From: Lachnospiraceae bacterium
GTDB lineage: Bacteria; Bacillota_A; Clostridia; Lachnospirales; Lachnospiraceae
DNA length: 35,781 nucleotides
Assembly: GCA_018365895.1 (NCBI GenBank)
Contig: JAGZJD010000023.1
Coordinates: forward strand, 1 to 35,781
Direction of reading: 5' to 3'
Shown here: piece by piece, positions 8,240 through 15,475 of the stretch
Numbering within the stretch: the first letter of the stretch is position 1
Layout: each line of letters opens with the position of its first letter
Position numbers and translations under genes: made by a program
The notes under the pieces: model-generated
Told to the model about the DNA's origin: nothing
Seen by the model: only the letters and a program-made list of their open reading frames with translations
The model's database searches: none

Positions 8240-8908
8240 TTATAATACCTCGTATGTCTGATTTTTTATTTCATCATAACTGCGGATATAATAATCCGCC
8301 AATTCTTTTTTCCTTTTATCCTGATAAGCCGAAAAATCGTCATAAACTGCACAAACTTTCATGCCGGCATTCTTTCCCGCCAGAATTCCATTTGGCACAT
8401 CTTCAAAAACAAGACAGCGTTCCGGAACAACGCCAAGTTTCTCAGCTGATTTTAAATATACATCCGGCGCAGGTTTTCCAGCATTTACCTCACAGCTTGT
8501 TGTGATTGCTTCAATCTGATGATCCATCCTATGTGCTTTTAAGGATGCTTCAATCAATTCTCTCGAATTACTGCTAGCAATTGCAGTGCGAATTCCCCTT
8601 TCCTTAAGCTCTCTCAGAAAATTCTCTGCTCCGGGCTTAGCTGCCACCTCTTTCGTATAACAGTCCATCGCAATCTCATTCCATTCTGCTTTTAGCTCCT
8701 CAATTGTCCGATCAATCTGCGGAAACATTTCCAGATAGTAACGAGCAGTCTCAGTAAAGCTCATTCCTTCCATTTTTGTGTAAAAATCTTCCGGGATCGT
8801 CAGATGATATTTCTCTATATAAATCCGATCCAGATCTTCCCATACCCACATAGAGTCCAGAAGTGTCCCGTCCAGATCGAATAAAACTGCATCAATTTCG
8901 TTTAGCAT
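8240..8908 (-). CDS. HAD-superfamily phosphatase (beta-phosphoglucomutase-like subgroup)
   Basis: This is a 222-residue hydrolase of the haloacid dehalogenase superfamily, acting on a small phosphorylated compound. The nucleophile motif FDLDGTLLDS is at 10-19 (D11, D13). Motif II is ASSNS near 112-116, the motif III lysine lies in AGKPAPDVY near 144-152, and motif IV is VFEDVPNGI near 169-177. An alpha-helical cap lies between motifs I and II. The substrate is unknown. The start overlaps the last 7 bases of the pseudouridine synthase gene, and its stop touches the ygiQ start, so it lies mid-operon. Confidence 0.9.
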   Translation of the reverse strand: MLNEIDAVLFDLDGTLLDSMWVWEDLDRIYIEKYHLTIPEDFYTKMEGMSFTETARYYLEMFPQIDRTIEELKAEWNEIAMDCYTKEVAAKPGAENFLRELKERGIRTAIASSNSRELIEASLKAHRMDHQIEAITTSCEVNAGKPAPDVYLKSAEKLGVVPERCLVFEDVPNGILAGKNAGMKVCAVYDDFSAYQDKRKKELADYYIRSYDEIKNQTYEVL

Positions 8909-9606
8909 AATAACTTCAATTCCTCCTTTGTAAGTTCCCGATAAGCTCCTACATTAAGTGAATCATCTAAGACAAGCTGCCCCATAGACAAGCGTTTTAG
9001 ATAAATTACCTCTTTTCCGACCGCCTCAAACATTCGTTTTACCTGATGAAATCTTCCTTCCCGGATTGTCAGTTCGATTTCAGAAACTTCATCGGAACAC
9101 AGAATCCGAAGTTCTGCCGGAAGCGTTAATTTCTCATCTCCAATGTCTACACCAATCGCAAATGCTTCCCTGTCTTCTTCTGTAACCCGCCCTGCGATTC
9201 GTGCAAAATAGACTTTATCTACATGTTTTTTCGGTGAGAGCAGACGATGCGCCAGCTCACCGTCATTTGTGATCAGCAAAAGACCTTCTGTATCTTTATC
9301 AAGTCTTCCTACCGGAAAGAGATCTTTTCGCTTTTTTGTTGCAATGAGATCCAATACCGTTCTGGCTGCTGCATCTTCCGTTGCAGAAATCACGCCGGCT
9401 GGTTTATTTAACATATAGTATTCATATTTGACATAGCTAATCTGTTTTCCCTGATAAATGATTTCCTGTTGTTCTGGTTCCACTTTTTCTTCCGGTCTTA
9501 ACGCTGTTCTTCCATCAATCTGCACTGCACCGACACGGATTGCTTTTTTTAATTCGCTGCGCGTTCCTACGCCCATTTCTGAAAGAAATTTATCTAATCT
9601 CATCAT
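8902..9606 (-). CDS. RsuA/RluB-family ribosomal RNA pseudouridine synthase
   Basis: It converts a specific uridine of rRNA to pseudouridine. The N-terminal S4 domain begins MRLDKFLSEMG, MLNKPAGVIS marks the start of the catalytic domain, and GRLDKDTEGLL carries the catalytic Asp. The GRFHQVKRMF motif near the C-terminus is typical of the RsuA/RluB/RluE/RluF branch; 16S versus 23S target cannot be decided. Two adjacent ATGs (9606 and 9603) overlap the stop of the upstream methyltransferase gene (ATGA overlap), and I use the first. A further ATG at 9618 is too close to its GGAG. The gene overlaps the HAD gene by 7 bases at its end. Confidence 0.9.
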   Translation of the reverse strand: MMRLDKFLSEMGVGTRSELKKAIRVGAVQIDGRTALRPEEKVEPEQQEIIYQGKQISYVKYEYYMLNKPAGVISATEDAAARTVLDLIATKKRKDLFPVGRLDKDTEGLLLITNDGELAHRLLSPKKHVDKVYFARIAGRVTEEDREAFAIGVDIGDEKLTLPAELRILCSDEVSEIELTIREGRFHQVKRMFEAVGKEVIYLKRLSMGQLVLDDSLNVGAYRELTKEELKLLC

Positions 9607-10988
9607 GATGACATCCATCTCCAGCCCGGCAGATATTTATTCTTAAGTGTCCCGTTGCTTAGTTTTCCCCATCCCAGCGAATATCCGTCTACCAGTACAA
9701 GCTGCCATCCCTTGTCTTTTCCTGTCACAAGATCATCCACTTCCAGTGTTTCTCCCTTCAGATACTTAATTACTCTCTCGTCATCTGCTTTTAGAGAAAT
9801 GCAATGATGGTATTCCTCCTTTGTAAATGCCATCGCCAACGCCTGGCTTGGCTCAAAACGCTGCTTTTTCAAATCCCCAAGATACAATCCTGTTCGCAAA
9901 AACCGCAGTCCTCTCACATCCGGAATCTGCTCCGGCATATAATATACCCGCTCACCATGGATTTCAAGCCGTTCACCTTCCAGCTCCCAATTCGTATCCT
10001 TGAAAAACATCTCCAGAGGTTCCGGAATCGCTGTTGCCTTTTTATTCTTCTTTCCCTGAGGTTGCTGCTCTTTTGTTCCATTTTTTTTCAATAGCGCAAG
10101 AAAATGTCCTTCCCCATGCATTTTATGCGGAAAAATACGGACTGTCTTTTCAAATTCCGGATTACCGGACATTGTCGTCTCCGGAATTCCTTTTGCAAAC
10201 CGTTCATACGGAGCAATCTCACAAATCTCGAATTCCGGATACTGCGTCAGCAGATATTCTATCGTACCTTCGTTCTCCATTGCATCAAATGTACAAGTAG
10301 AATATAAAATCATACCACCCGGACGCAGCATTTGTGCTGCCTGCGTGATAATGCTTCTCTGAAGCTTCGCAAAAAACTCAGGACCATGTTCTTCCCATGC
10401 CTTAACCATTTTCTTATCTTTGCGGAACATCCCTTCTCCGGAACACGGTGCATCGATCAGTATCTTGTCAAAATATTCCGGAAAATAATCAATCAGCTTT
10501 CCAGGCTCTTCACTAAGTACCAGCATATTTTTTACGCCAAATACTTCCAGATTCTTTAAAAGACCTTTCGCTCTGGAATTACTAATATCATTGGCAACAA
10601 GTACTCCGTCTCCCGCAAGCTTTGCTCCAAGCTCTGTAGCCTTTCCTCCCGGAGCCGCACAGACGTCCAAAACCCGTTCCCCCGGACTGACCGGAAGACG
10701 ATTTGCCGGAGTCATGGCACTTGGTTCCTGCAGATAGTAAAGACCCGCATAATAATACGGATGTTTTGATGGCTGTATCTGATCACCATCATAATAAAAT
10801 CCATTCTCAATCCACGGAATCGGGTGAATTTCAAAAGGACAGATCTTTCTAAATTCTTCTACGCTTATTTTTGCGGTATTTACGCGCAGTCCATAAAAAC
10901 GTGGTTCTTCGTAACATGCAATATAATCTTCAAACTCTTCTTTCAGAAGCAGTTTCATTTTCTCTTCAAATGCTTTCGGTAAATTCAT
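9603..10988 (-). CDS. RsmF/RsmB-type rRNA cytosine-5 methyltransferase
   Basis: This is an SAM-dependent enzyme of the NOL1/NOP2/Sun family that methylates cytosine in rRNA. SAM-binding VLDVCAAPGGKATEL lies near residues 106-120. The IDAPCSGEGMFRK motif near 180 and YSTCTF near 231 supply the two catalytic cysteines. The C-terminal part (about 310-461) resembles the extra RsmF C-terminal RNA-binding domain of Firmicutes enzymes. The ATG at 10988 (461 residues) has GAGGAGG 8 bases upstream; the frame is open 8 codons further up. It is the first gene of a coupled operon with an RsuA-type synthase, so two rRNA modifications are made together. RsmF is the best family match, but the target base is not certain. 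Confidence 0.9.
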   Translation of the reverse strand: MNLPKAFEEKMKLLLKEEFEDYIACYEEPRFYGLRVNTAKISVEEFRKICPFEIHPIPWIENGFYYDGDQIQPSKHPYYYAGLYYLQEPSAMTPANRLPVSPGERVLDVCAAPGGKATELGAKLAGDGVLVANDISNSRAKGLLKNLEVFGVKNMLVLSEEPGKLIDYFPEYFDKILIDAPCSGEGMFRKDKKMVKAWEEHGPEFFAKLQRSIITQAAQMLRPGGMILYSTCTFDAMENEGTIEYLLTQYPEFEICEIAPYERFAKGIPETTMSGNPEFEKTVRIFPHKMHGEGHFLALLKKNGTKEQQPQGKKNKKATAIPEPLEMFFKDTNWELEGERLEIHGERVYYMPEQIPDVRGLRFLRTGLYLGDLKKQRFEPSQALAMAFTKEEYHHCISLKADDERVIKYLKGETLEVDDLVTGKDKGWQLVLVDGYSLGWGKLSNGTLKNKYLPGWRWMSS

Positions 10989-11023
10989 ACTGATTTCCTC
11001 CTCAAGTAACATACCTTCTTTCT

Positions 11024-11032
11024 ATTGTAACA
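11024..11032 (-). promoter_or_regulatory. Extended -10 promoter candidate for the RsmF operon
   Basis: On the minus strand TGT-TACAAT provides a TGn extended -10 element about 36 bases before the ATG at 10988. I see no good -35 box. It lies in the short gap after the M23 peptidase gene and is the only plausible start for the five-gene operon. Confidence 0.45.
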
Positions 11033-11038
11033 TACAAT

Positions 11039-11905
11039 CTACCCCGGCGTATATGTTAATTTTTTCTGTTCCAGATATTTCAGAATCCAATAAGGATTCA
11101 CACTAATTTCTTCCTTACCCGGATTCAAGTAAATTCCAACATGAAGATGTGTTGCAAATTTCCCCTTCGTTCCTTCGACACCATAGCCGCTGTTCCCGAC
11201 AAAACCGATCAGCTGTCCAGCCTGAACCGTATCTCCTTCTTCAATCTCTGCATAAGAATCCAAATGTGCATAATAAAAATATCCCCCGTGAGGCGAGAGA
11301 ATCCCGATTCGATAACCACCTTTTGGCAGCCAGCCTTTATGCAGCACCGTACCATCCGTCATACTAACCGCAGGGTAACGTCCCGGTTCATCAAATGCAG
11401 TCATCAAATCTGTTCCTTCATGCCCGCGCTTTCCCCCAAAAGTACGTTCTTCCATCCAACTGTTTTCAAAAGTGACAGATGCTTTTTCTCCTTTTCTCTG
11501 CAAAATCGGAAAATACCGCACATCCGCCCAGATGGAATACGTTTGTTCCAAAAAAGATTTCCACTGGGAAAATCGATCCCATTTTTCGATCAGTTGTGAA
11601 ATCTCTGTTTTCTTCAATCTCCCTAATCCATTCCCTGTACAATGATATTCCAGAAAAATTGCCGCAGCCGCTTTTGCCCTCTTTTCATCTTCTTCCGATT
11701 TTGCAAACGCAAAAAGCTTTGGAAGATAGTTTTCCGGAAATTTCTGTGCCCGAAAAGTATCACTTCTGACTGTAATTTCTTTTGGCCATCTAGCTTGACT
11801 CTTTTCTTCCAACATCTGCACGCCAAGCACATCAAAAAAAGAACAAAGCAAGATAAGTAAAAACAAATTCCAAAGCGTTCTTTGTTTTACCCATATCGGT
11901 CTCAT
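11039..11905 (-). CDS. M23-family (LytM-type) metallopeptidase, membrane-anchored
   Basis: This is a 288-residue zinc peptidase of the lysostaphin/LytM type, which cuts peptidoglycan cross-bridges or acts as a scaffold. An N-terminal hydrophobic helix (about residues 11-29) anchors it, with the rest outside. Zinc ligands are seen as GHEGTDL (H162, D166) and THLHVGI (H255 of the HxH pair, H253 upstream), with a further His in YYAHLD (about 214). All catalytic residues are present, so it is probably active, unlike SpoIIQ-type pseudo-enzymes. The ATG at 11905 has a weak purine-rich site. A GTG at 11935 is in frame but falls inside the candidate promoter. It is divergent from the sporulation gene ylbJ; both have SigE-like promoters, suggesting a spore-related role (inference). 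Confidence 0.87.
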   Translation of the reverse strand: MRPIWVKQRTLWNLFLLILLCSFFDVLGVQMLEEKSQARWPKEITVRSDTFRAQKFPENYLPKLFAFAKSEEDEKRAKAAAAIFLEYHCTGNGLGRLKKTEISQLIEKWDRFSQWKSFLEQTYSIWADVRYFPILQRKGEKASVTFENSWMEERTFGGKRGHEGTDLMTAFDEPGRYPAVSMTDGTVLHKGWLPKGGYRIGILSPHGGYFYYAHLDSYAEIEEGDTVQAGQLIGFVGNSGYGVEGTKGKFATHLHVGIYLNPGKEEISVNPYWILKYLEQKKLTYTPG

Positions 11906-11933
11906 ACACGACTCTCTTTTCTTCTTTTCTACC

Positions 11934-11962
11934 ACATTATGCGGTTAAGCCGTTTCTCATGC
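11934..11962 (-). promoter_or_regulatory. SigE-like sporulation promoter candidate for the M23 peptidase gene
   Basis: On the minus strand GCATGAG (11956-11962), 14 bases, then CATAATGT (11934-11941). This partly fits the B. subtilis SigE pattern (KMATATT, 14-15 bases, CATACAnT). The match is weak in the -35 box. It mirrors the better candidate for ylbJ on the other strand. Confidence 0.35.
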
Positions 11963-11984
11963 ACGTTTACTAGTCTATTTTTCT

Positions 11985-12013
11985 GCATAAGATCTCTGAC
12001 AATTCCATATAGT
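11985..12013 (+). promoter_or_regulatory. SigE-like sporulation promoter candidate for ylbJ
   Basis: GCATAAG (11985-11991), a 14-base spacer and CATATAGT (12006-12013) fit the SigE pattern at 5 of 7 and 6 of 7 informative positions. It ends 33 bases before the ylbJ ATG. B. subtilis ylbJ is known to belong to the SigE regulon, which supports the reading. Confidence 0.5.
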
Positions 12014-12046
12014 ACTAAAAACATCATTTTAAAAGGAGCTTCTTCC

Positions 12047-12991
12047 ATGAAACCTGCTTTCTTGAAAATTTCTCTTGTCCTGCTGTTTTTCTGTATGCTA
12101 CTCCAGCCGGAGACAGTATTTCTCGGAGCCAGATCCGGACTTCTCCTATGGTTTGAAACTGTACTCCCTACATTACTTCCTTTTATCTTAATTTCTAACC
12201 TGCTTATACATACCAATGCTTTTTCTTACTTAACCCGCCTTTTCGGTCCAATCATACGACAGTTTTTTGGAACATCCGAAGAAGGCAGCTTTGCCGTACT
12301 GACAGGATTTCTCTGTGGCTACCCTATGGGTGCAAAAACAACGGCAGATCTTATCCGCTCCGGTCATATTACACAGGCAGAGGGAACTTATTTACTTTCT
12401 TTTTGTAATAATACGAGTATTGGATTTATTATGAACTACATTTTTTTCAATATACTGCAAAGAAAAGATCTGGCGATTCCCGGACTGTTTATTCTCTTAC
12501 TCTCTCCGGTTCTTACAAGTATATTTTTTAGAATGTTTTATTATCGCAAATATCATCTGCGAAATTTCCAAAGTCCAAACTCACAAGCCAGAGCACCTCG
12601 CAGCTGTTCCATAAAATTTGATCTTTTGGATACCTGTATTATGGATAGCTTTGAAACCATTACAAATATCGGAGGATATATTATCCTTTTCTCTATTCTT
12701 CTTGCTCTCCTTCAAGAAAGCAGCATCCTTCCGCCATGTGTAAAACTGTTTCTTCCGGCTCTGGAAATGACAAATGGTATTTTACTTTTAACAAAAATGT
12801 TTCCGTCATCAGAGTTTCTTTTTCCTGCCGTGTGTGCTCTTACCTCCTTCGGAGGAATCTGTGCCGCTGCTCAGACAAACTGCATGATCCGCGGCAGCGG
12901 CCTTCGCATAGTACCTTATCTAATAGAAAAGCTGATCACCGCTTTGGTGACCAGCCTGCTTTGTTTGCTCTATTTACATCATATCCTCTGA
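12047..12991 (+). CDS. ylbJ: Sporulation integral membrane protein YlbJ (nucleoside-recognition domain)
   Basis: YlbJ is a mother-cell membrane protein needed for normal spore formation in B. subtilis; its biochemical role is unknown. The 314-residue protein is almost entirely hydrophobic, with about eight helices. Family hallmarks are VLPTLLPFILISNLL near residues 39-53, GFLCGYPMGAKTTADL near 88-103 and LLSFCNNTSIGF near 117-128, and a repeat-like second half. The ATG at 12047 has AAAAGGAG upstream; the frame stays open for 55 codons before it, but without a start signal. It is the only plus-strand gene between 1 and 21 kb. Its 3' end overlaps the convergent coiled-coil gene by 18 bases. In B. 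subtilis the order is rsmD (ylbH), coaD (ylbI), ylbJ; coaD is absent here. Confidence 0.88.
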   Translation: MKPAFLKISLVLLFFCMLLQPETVFLGARSGLLLWFETVLPTLLPFILISNLLIHTNAFSYLTRLFGPIIRQFFGTSEEGSFAVLTGFLCGYPMGAKTTADLIRSGHITQAEGTYLLSFCNNTSIGFIMNYIFFNILQRKDLAIPGLFILLLSPVLTSIFFRMFYYRKYHLRNFQSPNSQARAPRSCSIKFDLLDTCIMDSFETITNIGGYIILFSILLALLQESSILPPCVKLFLPALEMTNGILLLTKMFPSSEFLFPAVCALTSFGGICAAAQTNCMIRGSGLRIVPYLIEKLITALVTSLLCLLYLHHIL

Positions 12992-13570
12992 AACACCGCC
13001 GAATTCAGATTCCAGACCATTTGAAGAGCGTTCCGGAATCTCCAGCTCCTCACGGTTACGGTGTACTGTCTCATAACACTCCTGAAGAGAAGACACAAGA
13101 CCGTCATACTTTGTTGTATAGCTGTCCAGTGTATGCCCAATAATATTCTCTGCATTGGCCAGAAGGTCATTCGTGTACTGAATTGCGCCAATGCGGATAT
13201 CATTGGCATCACTCGTAGCATTGTCAAGAATCTGCTGTGCCTGCTCTGTTGCTGCCATAACAATCTCGTTTGCCTGCGCGTAAGCCTGCTGCATAATTTC
13301 ATGTTCGCTGACAAGTTCATTCGTATGTACTTGTGCCTGCTCTAACATACTATCTGCTTTTGCCTGTGCATCTGCAAGGATCGCATCTTTGTTAGCAATA
13401 ATCTTCTGATAGCGTTTAATCTCATCTGGTGTCTTCATTCTAAGTTCACGAAGCAGTTCATCCATCTGATCTTTATTTACAATAATCTTTGTTGTTGATA
13501 ACGGCTGAAATTTACAGCTGTCAATATACTCTTCAATTTCTTCAATAATCTGCTCAATACGGCTGCTCAT
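12974..13570 (-). CDS. Coiled-coil protein resembling DivIVA / ATP synthase subunit B-H type, function unknown
   Basis: This 198-residue soluble protein is mostly alpha-helical. Residues 1-20 form a short acidic helix. Residues 55-175 are rich in Ala, Gln and Glu with heptad spacing, giving a long coiled coil similar to V-type ATPase subunit H/E or DivIVA-like proteins. Automatic annotation often calls such proteins 'ATPase', but I see no Walker motif. The ATG at 13570 has AAAGGAGAG upstream and a good promoter lies at 13668-13696. It is conserved next to rsmD and ylbJ in Lachnospiraceae, so a role in cell division or sporulation shape control is possible, but unproven. Confidence 0.7.
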   Translation of the reverse strand: MSSRIEQIIEEIEEYIDSCKFQPLSTTKIIVNKDQMDELLRELRMKTPDEIKRYQKIIANKDAILADAQAKADSMLEQAQVHTNELVSEHEIMQQAYAQANEIVMAATEQAQQILDNATSDANDIRIGAIQYTNDLLANAENIIGHTLDSYTTKYDGLVSSLQECYETVHRNREELEIPERSSNGLESEFGGVSEDMM

Positions 13571-13667
13571 AATCTACACTCTCCTTTGTTCATTCATTTC
13601 ACTTGTATCACAAAAGTCTACACTTGAAATTCCAATCATAACAGGATAATATATTCCTATCTTTCAT

Positions 13668-13696
13668 ATTCTAGCATGTTCTTCGGCAGAAAACAA
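13668..13696 (-). promoter_or_regulatory. Housekeeping promoter for the coiled-coil protein gene
   Basis: Minus strand: -35 TTGTTT (13691-13696), 17-base spacer, -10 TAGAAT (13668-13673) with an extended TGC just upstream. The -35 box lies 2 bases from the rsmD stop codon. It implies a leader of about 90 bases. Confidence 0.68.
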
Positions 13697-13698
13697 TG

Positions 13699-14256
13699 TC
13701 AATTCTTGATAAATTCCAGAAAAATATGTTTATTTGTCTTATAAACTTTTTCTTTTATCATCTGGTATCCGTATTCTTCCGCAAAGGACAAATCTGTCTC
13801 TTTCGCTGCTTCCACGATGATCAACGCATCTGGACTTAGAAGATTGCTATCTGCAATTTTTGCCAGAACCTTTCTCTCCCAGTCACATCTGTACGGCGGA
13901 TCCAGAAAAATATAATCAAACTGCTTTTTTCCATCTAAAGCTGCAAGCGCACTGATCACATCCTGAATCATTACATAGCCTCGTTCTGTCAGAGACGTCC
14001 TCTTTAAATTCTCCCGGATACATTCGGCCGCTTTCGGACTGCTCTCAACGAACACAGCTTCTCTTGCACCGCGGCTTAAAGCCTCAATTCCAATGGCGCC
14101 GCTTCCGGCGAATAGATCCAGAAAACTGCTGTCACATAAATATTCTGAAATCATATTAAACAGCGTTTCCTTAATCCGGTCTGTTGTAGGTCTTGTATCC
14201 ATTCCTTCTACTGTCTTTAACACGGTCCTCCGTGCACTTCCTGAAATTACTCTCAC
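13699..14256 (-). CDS. rsmD: 16S rRNA (guanine966-N2)-methyltransferase RsmD
   Basis: RsmD adds a methyl group to the exocyclic amine of G966 (E. coli numbering) in 16S rRNA within the small subunit. The SAM-binding motif FLDLFAGSGAIGIEAL is at 45-60 and the catalytic DPPY at 119-122, both intact. RPTTDRIKETLFN (22-34) is a family signature. Length 185 is usual. Translation starts at a GTG (14256) with GGAGGAAAG upstream, and a strong promoter lies 30 bases further up. In most Firmicutes coaD follows directly; here the next gene is the coiled-coil gene. Confidence 0.95.
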   Translation of the reverse strand: MRVISGSARRTVLKTVEGMDTRPTTDRIKETLFNMISEYLCDSSFLDLFAGSGAIGIEALSRGAREAVFVESSPKAAECIRENLKRTSLTERGYVMIQDVISALAALDGKKQFDYIFLDPPYRCDWERKVLAKIADSNLLSPDALIIVEAAKETDLSFAEEYGYQMIKEKVYKTNKHIFLEFIKN

Positions 14257-14284
14257 GTTCTTTCCTCCGTTTCGCTCTCACGCT

Positions 14285-14313
14285 ATTATAAGGATTTTAT
14301 GCAAAAAAGTCAA
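14285..14313 (-). promoter_or_regulatory. Strong housekeeping promoter for rsmD
   Basis: Minus strand: -35 TTGACT (14308-14313), 17-base spacer, perfect -10 TATAAT (14285-14290), 29 bases before the GTG start. The -35 box touches the stop codon of the decayed PBP gene, so rsmD does not depend on that gene's transcription. Confidence 0.8.
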
Positions 14314-15087
14314 TTATGGAAGCTGATAATAGGACGAATAAATATTCCGTACTTTTTTCGTAACATATCCTTTCACGCCCTTTGCCTGCACGTCTTTTAC
14401 CATTGCTATCACTTCCAGCGGACGTTCTGTCTCTTCTGTAGTTGAGCATGCAAACCAGCCGTACTCTGTTGCTCCACTCTCTTCCTGACTTTGCTTCGTC
14501 TCAGCTGTTCCGGTTTTTCCGCAGAGCATAAGACCGTCGATTTTCATGGCATGACCTGTTCCGTCCTCTCGCTCGATCACTTCTTTCATCGCATTTCGGA
14601 TAATTTCTGCCGTATTCGGTGAAATCACCTGCTCTTTCCAATAAGTAGGCGTTTTAACGGTCATTAATACCGGTTGTATCATATTTCCGTCATTCACAAA
14701 TGCAGAGTAGATAGATGCCATATGTATCGGATTCACAAGAATCTCTCCCTGACCGTAACCGCTGTCCGCCAGTTGAATCTCGTTACCAATTGTTTCTTTT
14801 GAACTGTAACTAGATGCTGTCAGTTTCAGATCAAATTCCATCGCTTCTCCAAAACCGAATTTTTTCAGTCCGTCAACCAGCGCATCCCTTCCCATCTGAA
14901 GCGCTGCTCTCGCAAAATAAATATTATCAGAATATACGAGCGCATTTTGCAGCGTTACCTGATCACCATAAGCGGTTAATGTTGTCACAAAGTAATTTCC
15001 CCAACTTGCATCTTTCTGCCAGGAAAGCCCAACATCTCCAAGATTTGCATTGGGATCCAGACTGTTACTGTCTACACCAATGGCACC
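14314..15087 (-). pseudogene. 3' remnant of a class B penicillin-binding protein
   Basis: About 257 codons match the C-terminal half of a transpeptidase domain. The SxN motif SDN and, further on, KTGTAE are present, as is the GYGQGEILVNP segment. The match begins right after the place where the essential SxxK motif (STFK) should be, so the active-site serine and the whole N-terminal part with its membrane anchor are missing. The open frame runs on upstream to 15204, but that stretch crosses the terminator hairpin and the 3' end of the SASP gene and has no ribosome binding site. The frame has no internal stops, so the loss looks recent. It is a different paralogue from the intact PBP at 23573-25072. 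I read it as a deletion remnant joined to the SASP gene end. Confidence 0.8.
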
Positions 15088-15098
15088 TACAAGCAGAC

Positions 15099-15132
15099 AA
15101 AAAAGCGCCTGCATAATGCAAAGCGCCTTTTT
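15099..15132 (-). terminator. Terminator of the SASP gene
   Basis: On the minus strand a GGCGC...GCGCT hairpin (outer arms 15123-15126 and 15105-15108, extended by A-T pairs and a smaller inner GCAT/ATGC stem) is followed by six T. It starts 38 bases after the SASP stop codon. The plus strand also ends in T, so it may work both ways. Confidence 0.7.
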
Positions 15133-15169
15133 ATTTTCAGATTGCCTGCTTTTCAAACATGACGGAAGC

Positions 15170-15376
15170 TTATTTGCCTGCCATCTGTTTTTCCTGCTGC
15201 TCAATCATTTTTTTCACCATATAACCTCCGACACTTCCGTTCTGTCTGGAAGTAAGATCACCATTGTAGCCTTCTTTTAACGGCACGCCAAGCTCGCTGG
15301 CTACCTCGTATTTAAACTTGTTTAATGCTTCTTTTGCTTCTGGTACAGATGTTCTGTTTGATGAATTATTTGTCAT
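15170..15376 (-). CDS. Small acid-soluble spore protein, alpha/beta type
   Basis: These proteins coat DNA in the dormant spore, changing it to an A-like form and protecting it from UV and heat; they are degraded at germination by the GPR protease. The 68-residue protein has the N-terminal family segment with the GPR-like site (KYEVASELGV, 22-31) and the C-terminal DNA-binding segment NGSVGGYMVKKMI (46-58). The ATG at 15376 has AAAGGAGAG upstream. A CATATAATA stretch (15424-15432 on the other strand) could be part of a forespore promoter but has no convincing -35. The gene marks the organism as a spore former. Confidence 0.93.
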   Translation of the reverse strand: MTNNSSNRTSVPEAKEALNKFKYEVASELGVPLKEGYNGDLTSRQNGSVGGYMVKKMIEQQEKQMAGK

Positions 15377-15475
15377 TTTTATACTCTCCTTTCTTTGTAA
15401 CACTTCTGTTTTTGTTACAGTCCTATTATATGGAGAATTCAAAAACTTAAACTAGAAAATTTTAGCAATTCTTTC

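Noticed and set aside
11882..12046. Longer N-terminus for ylbJ
   Set aside because: The frame is open, but this segment holds the divergent promoters and the ribosome binding site fits only the ATG at 12047.
14314..15204. Functional 296-residue penicillin-binding protein
   Set aside because: No SxxK serine, no membrane anchor, no ribosome binding site, and the start falls inside the SASP gene and its terminator.
15424..15432. SigG promoter for the SASP gene
   Set aside because: A CATATAATA stretch is present, but the match to CATnHTA is imperfect and no -35 box is found at the right distance.
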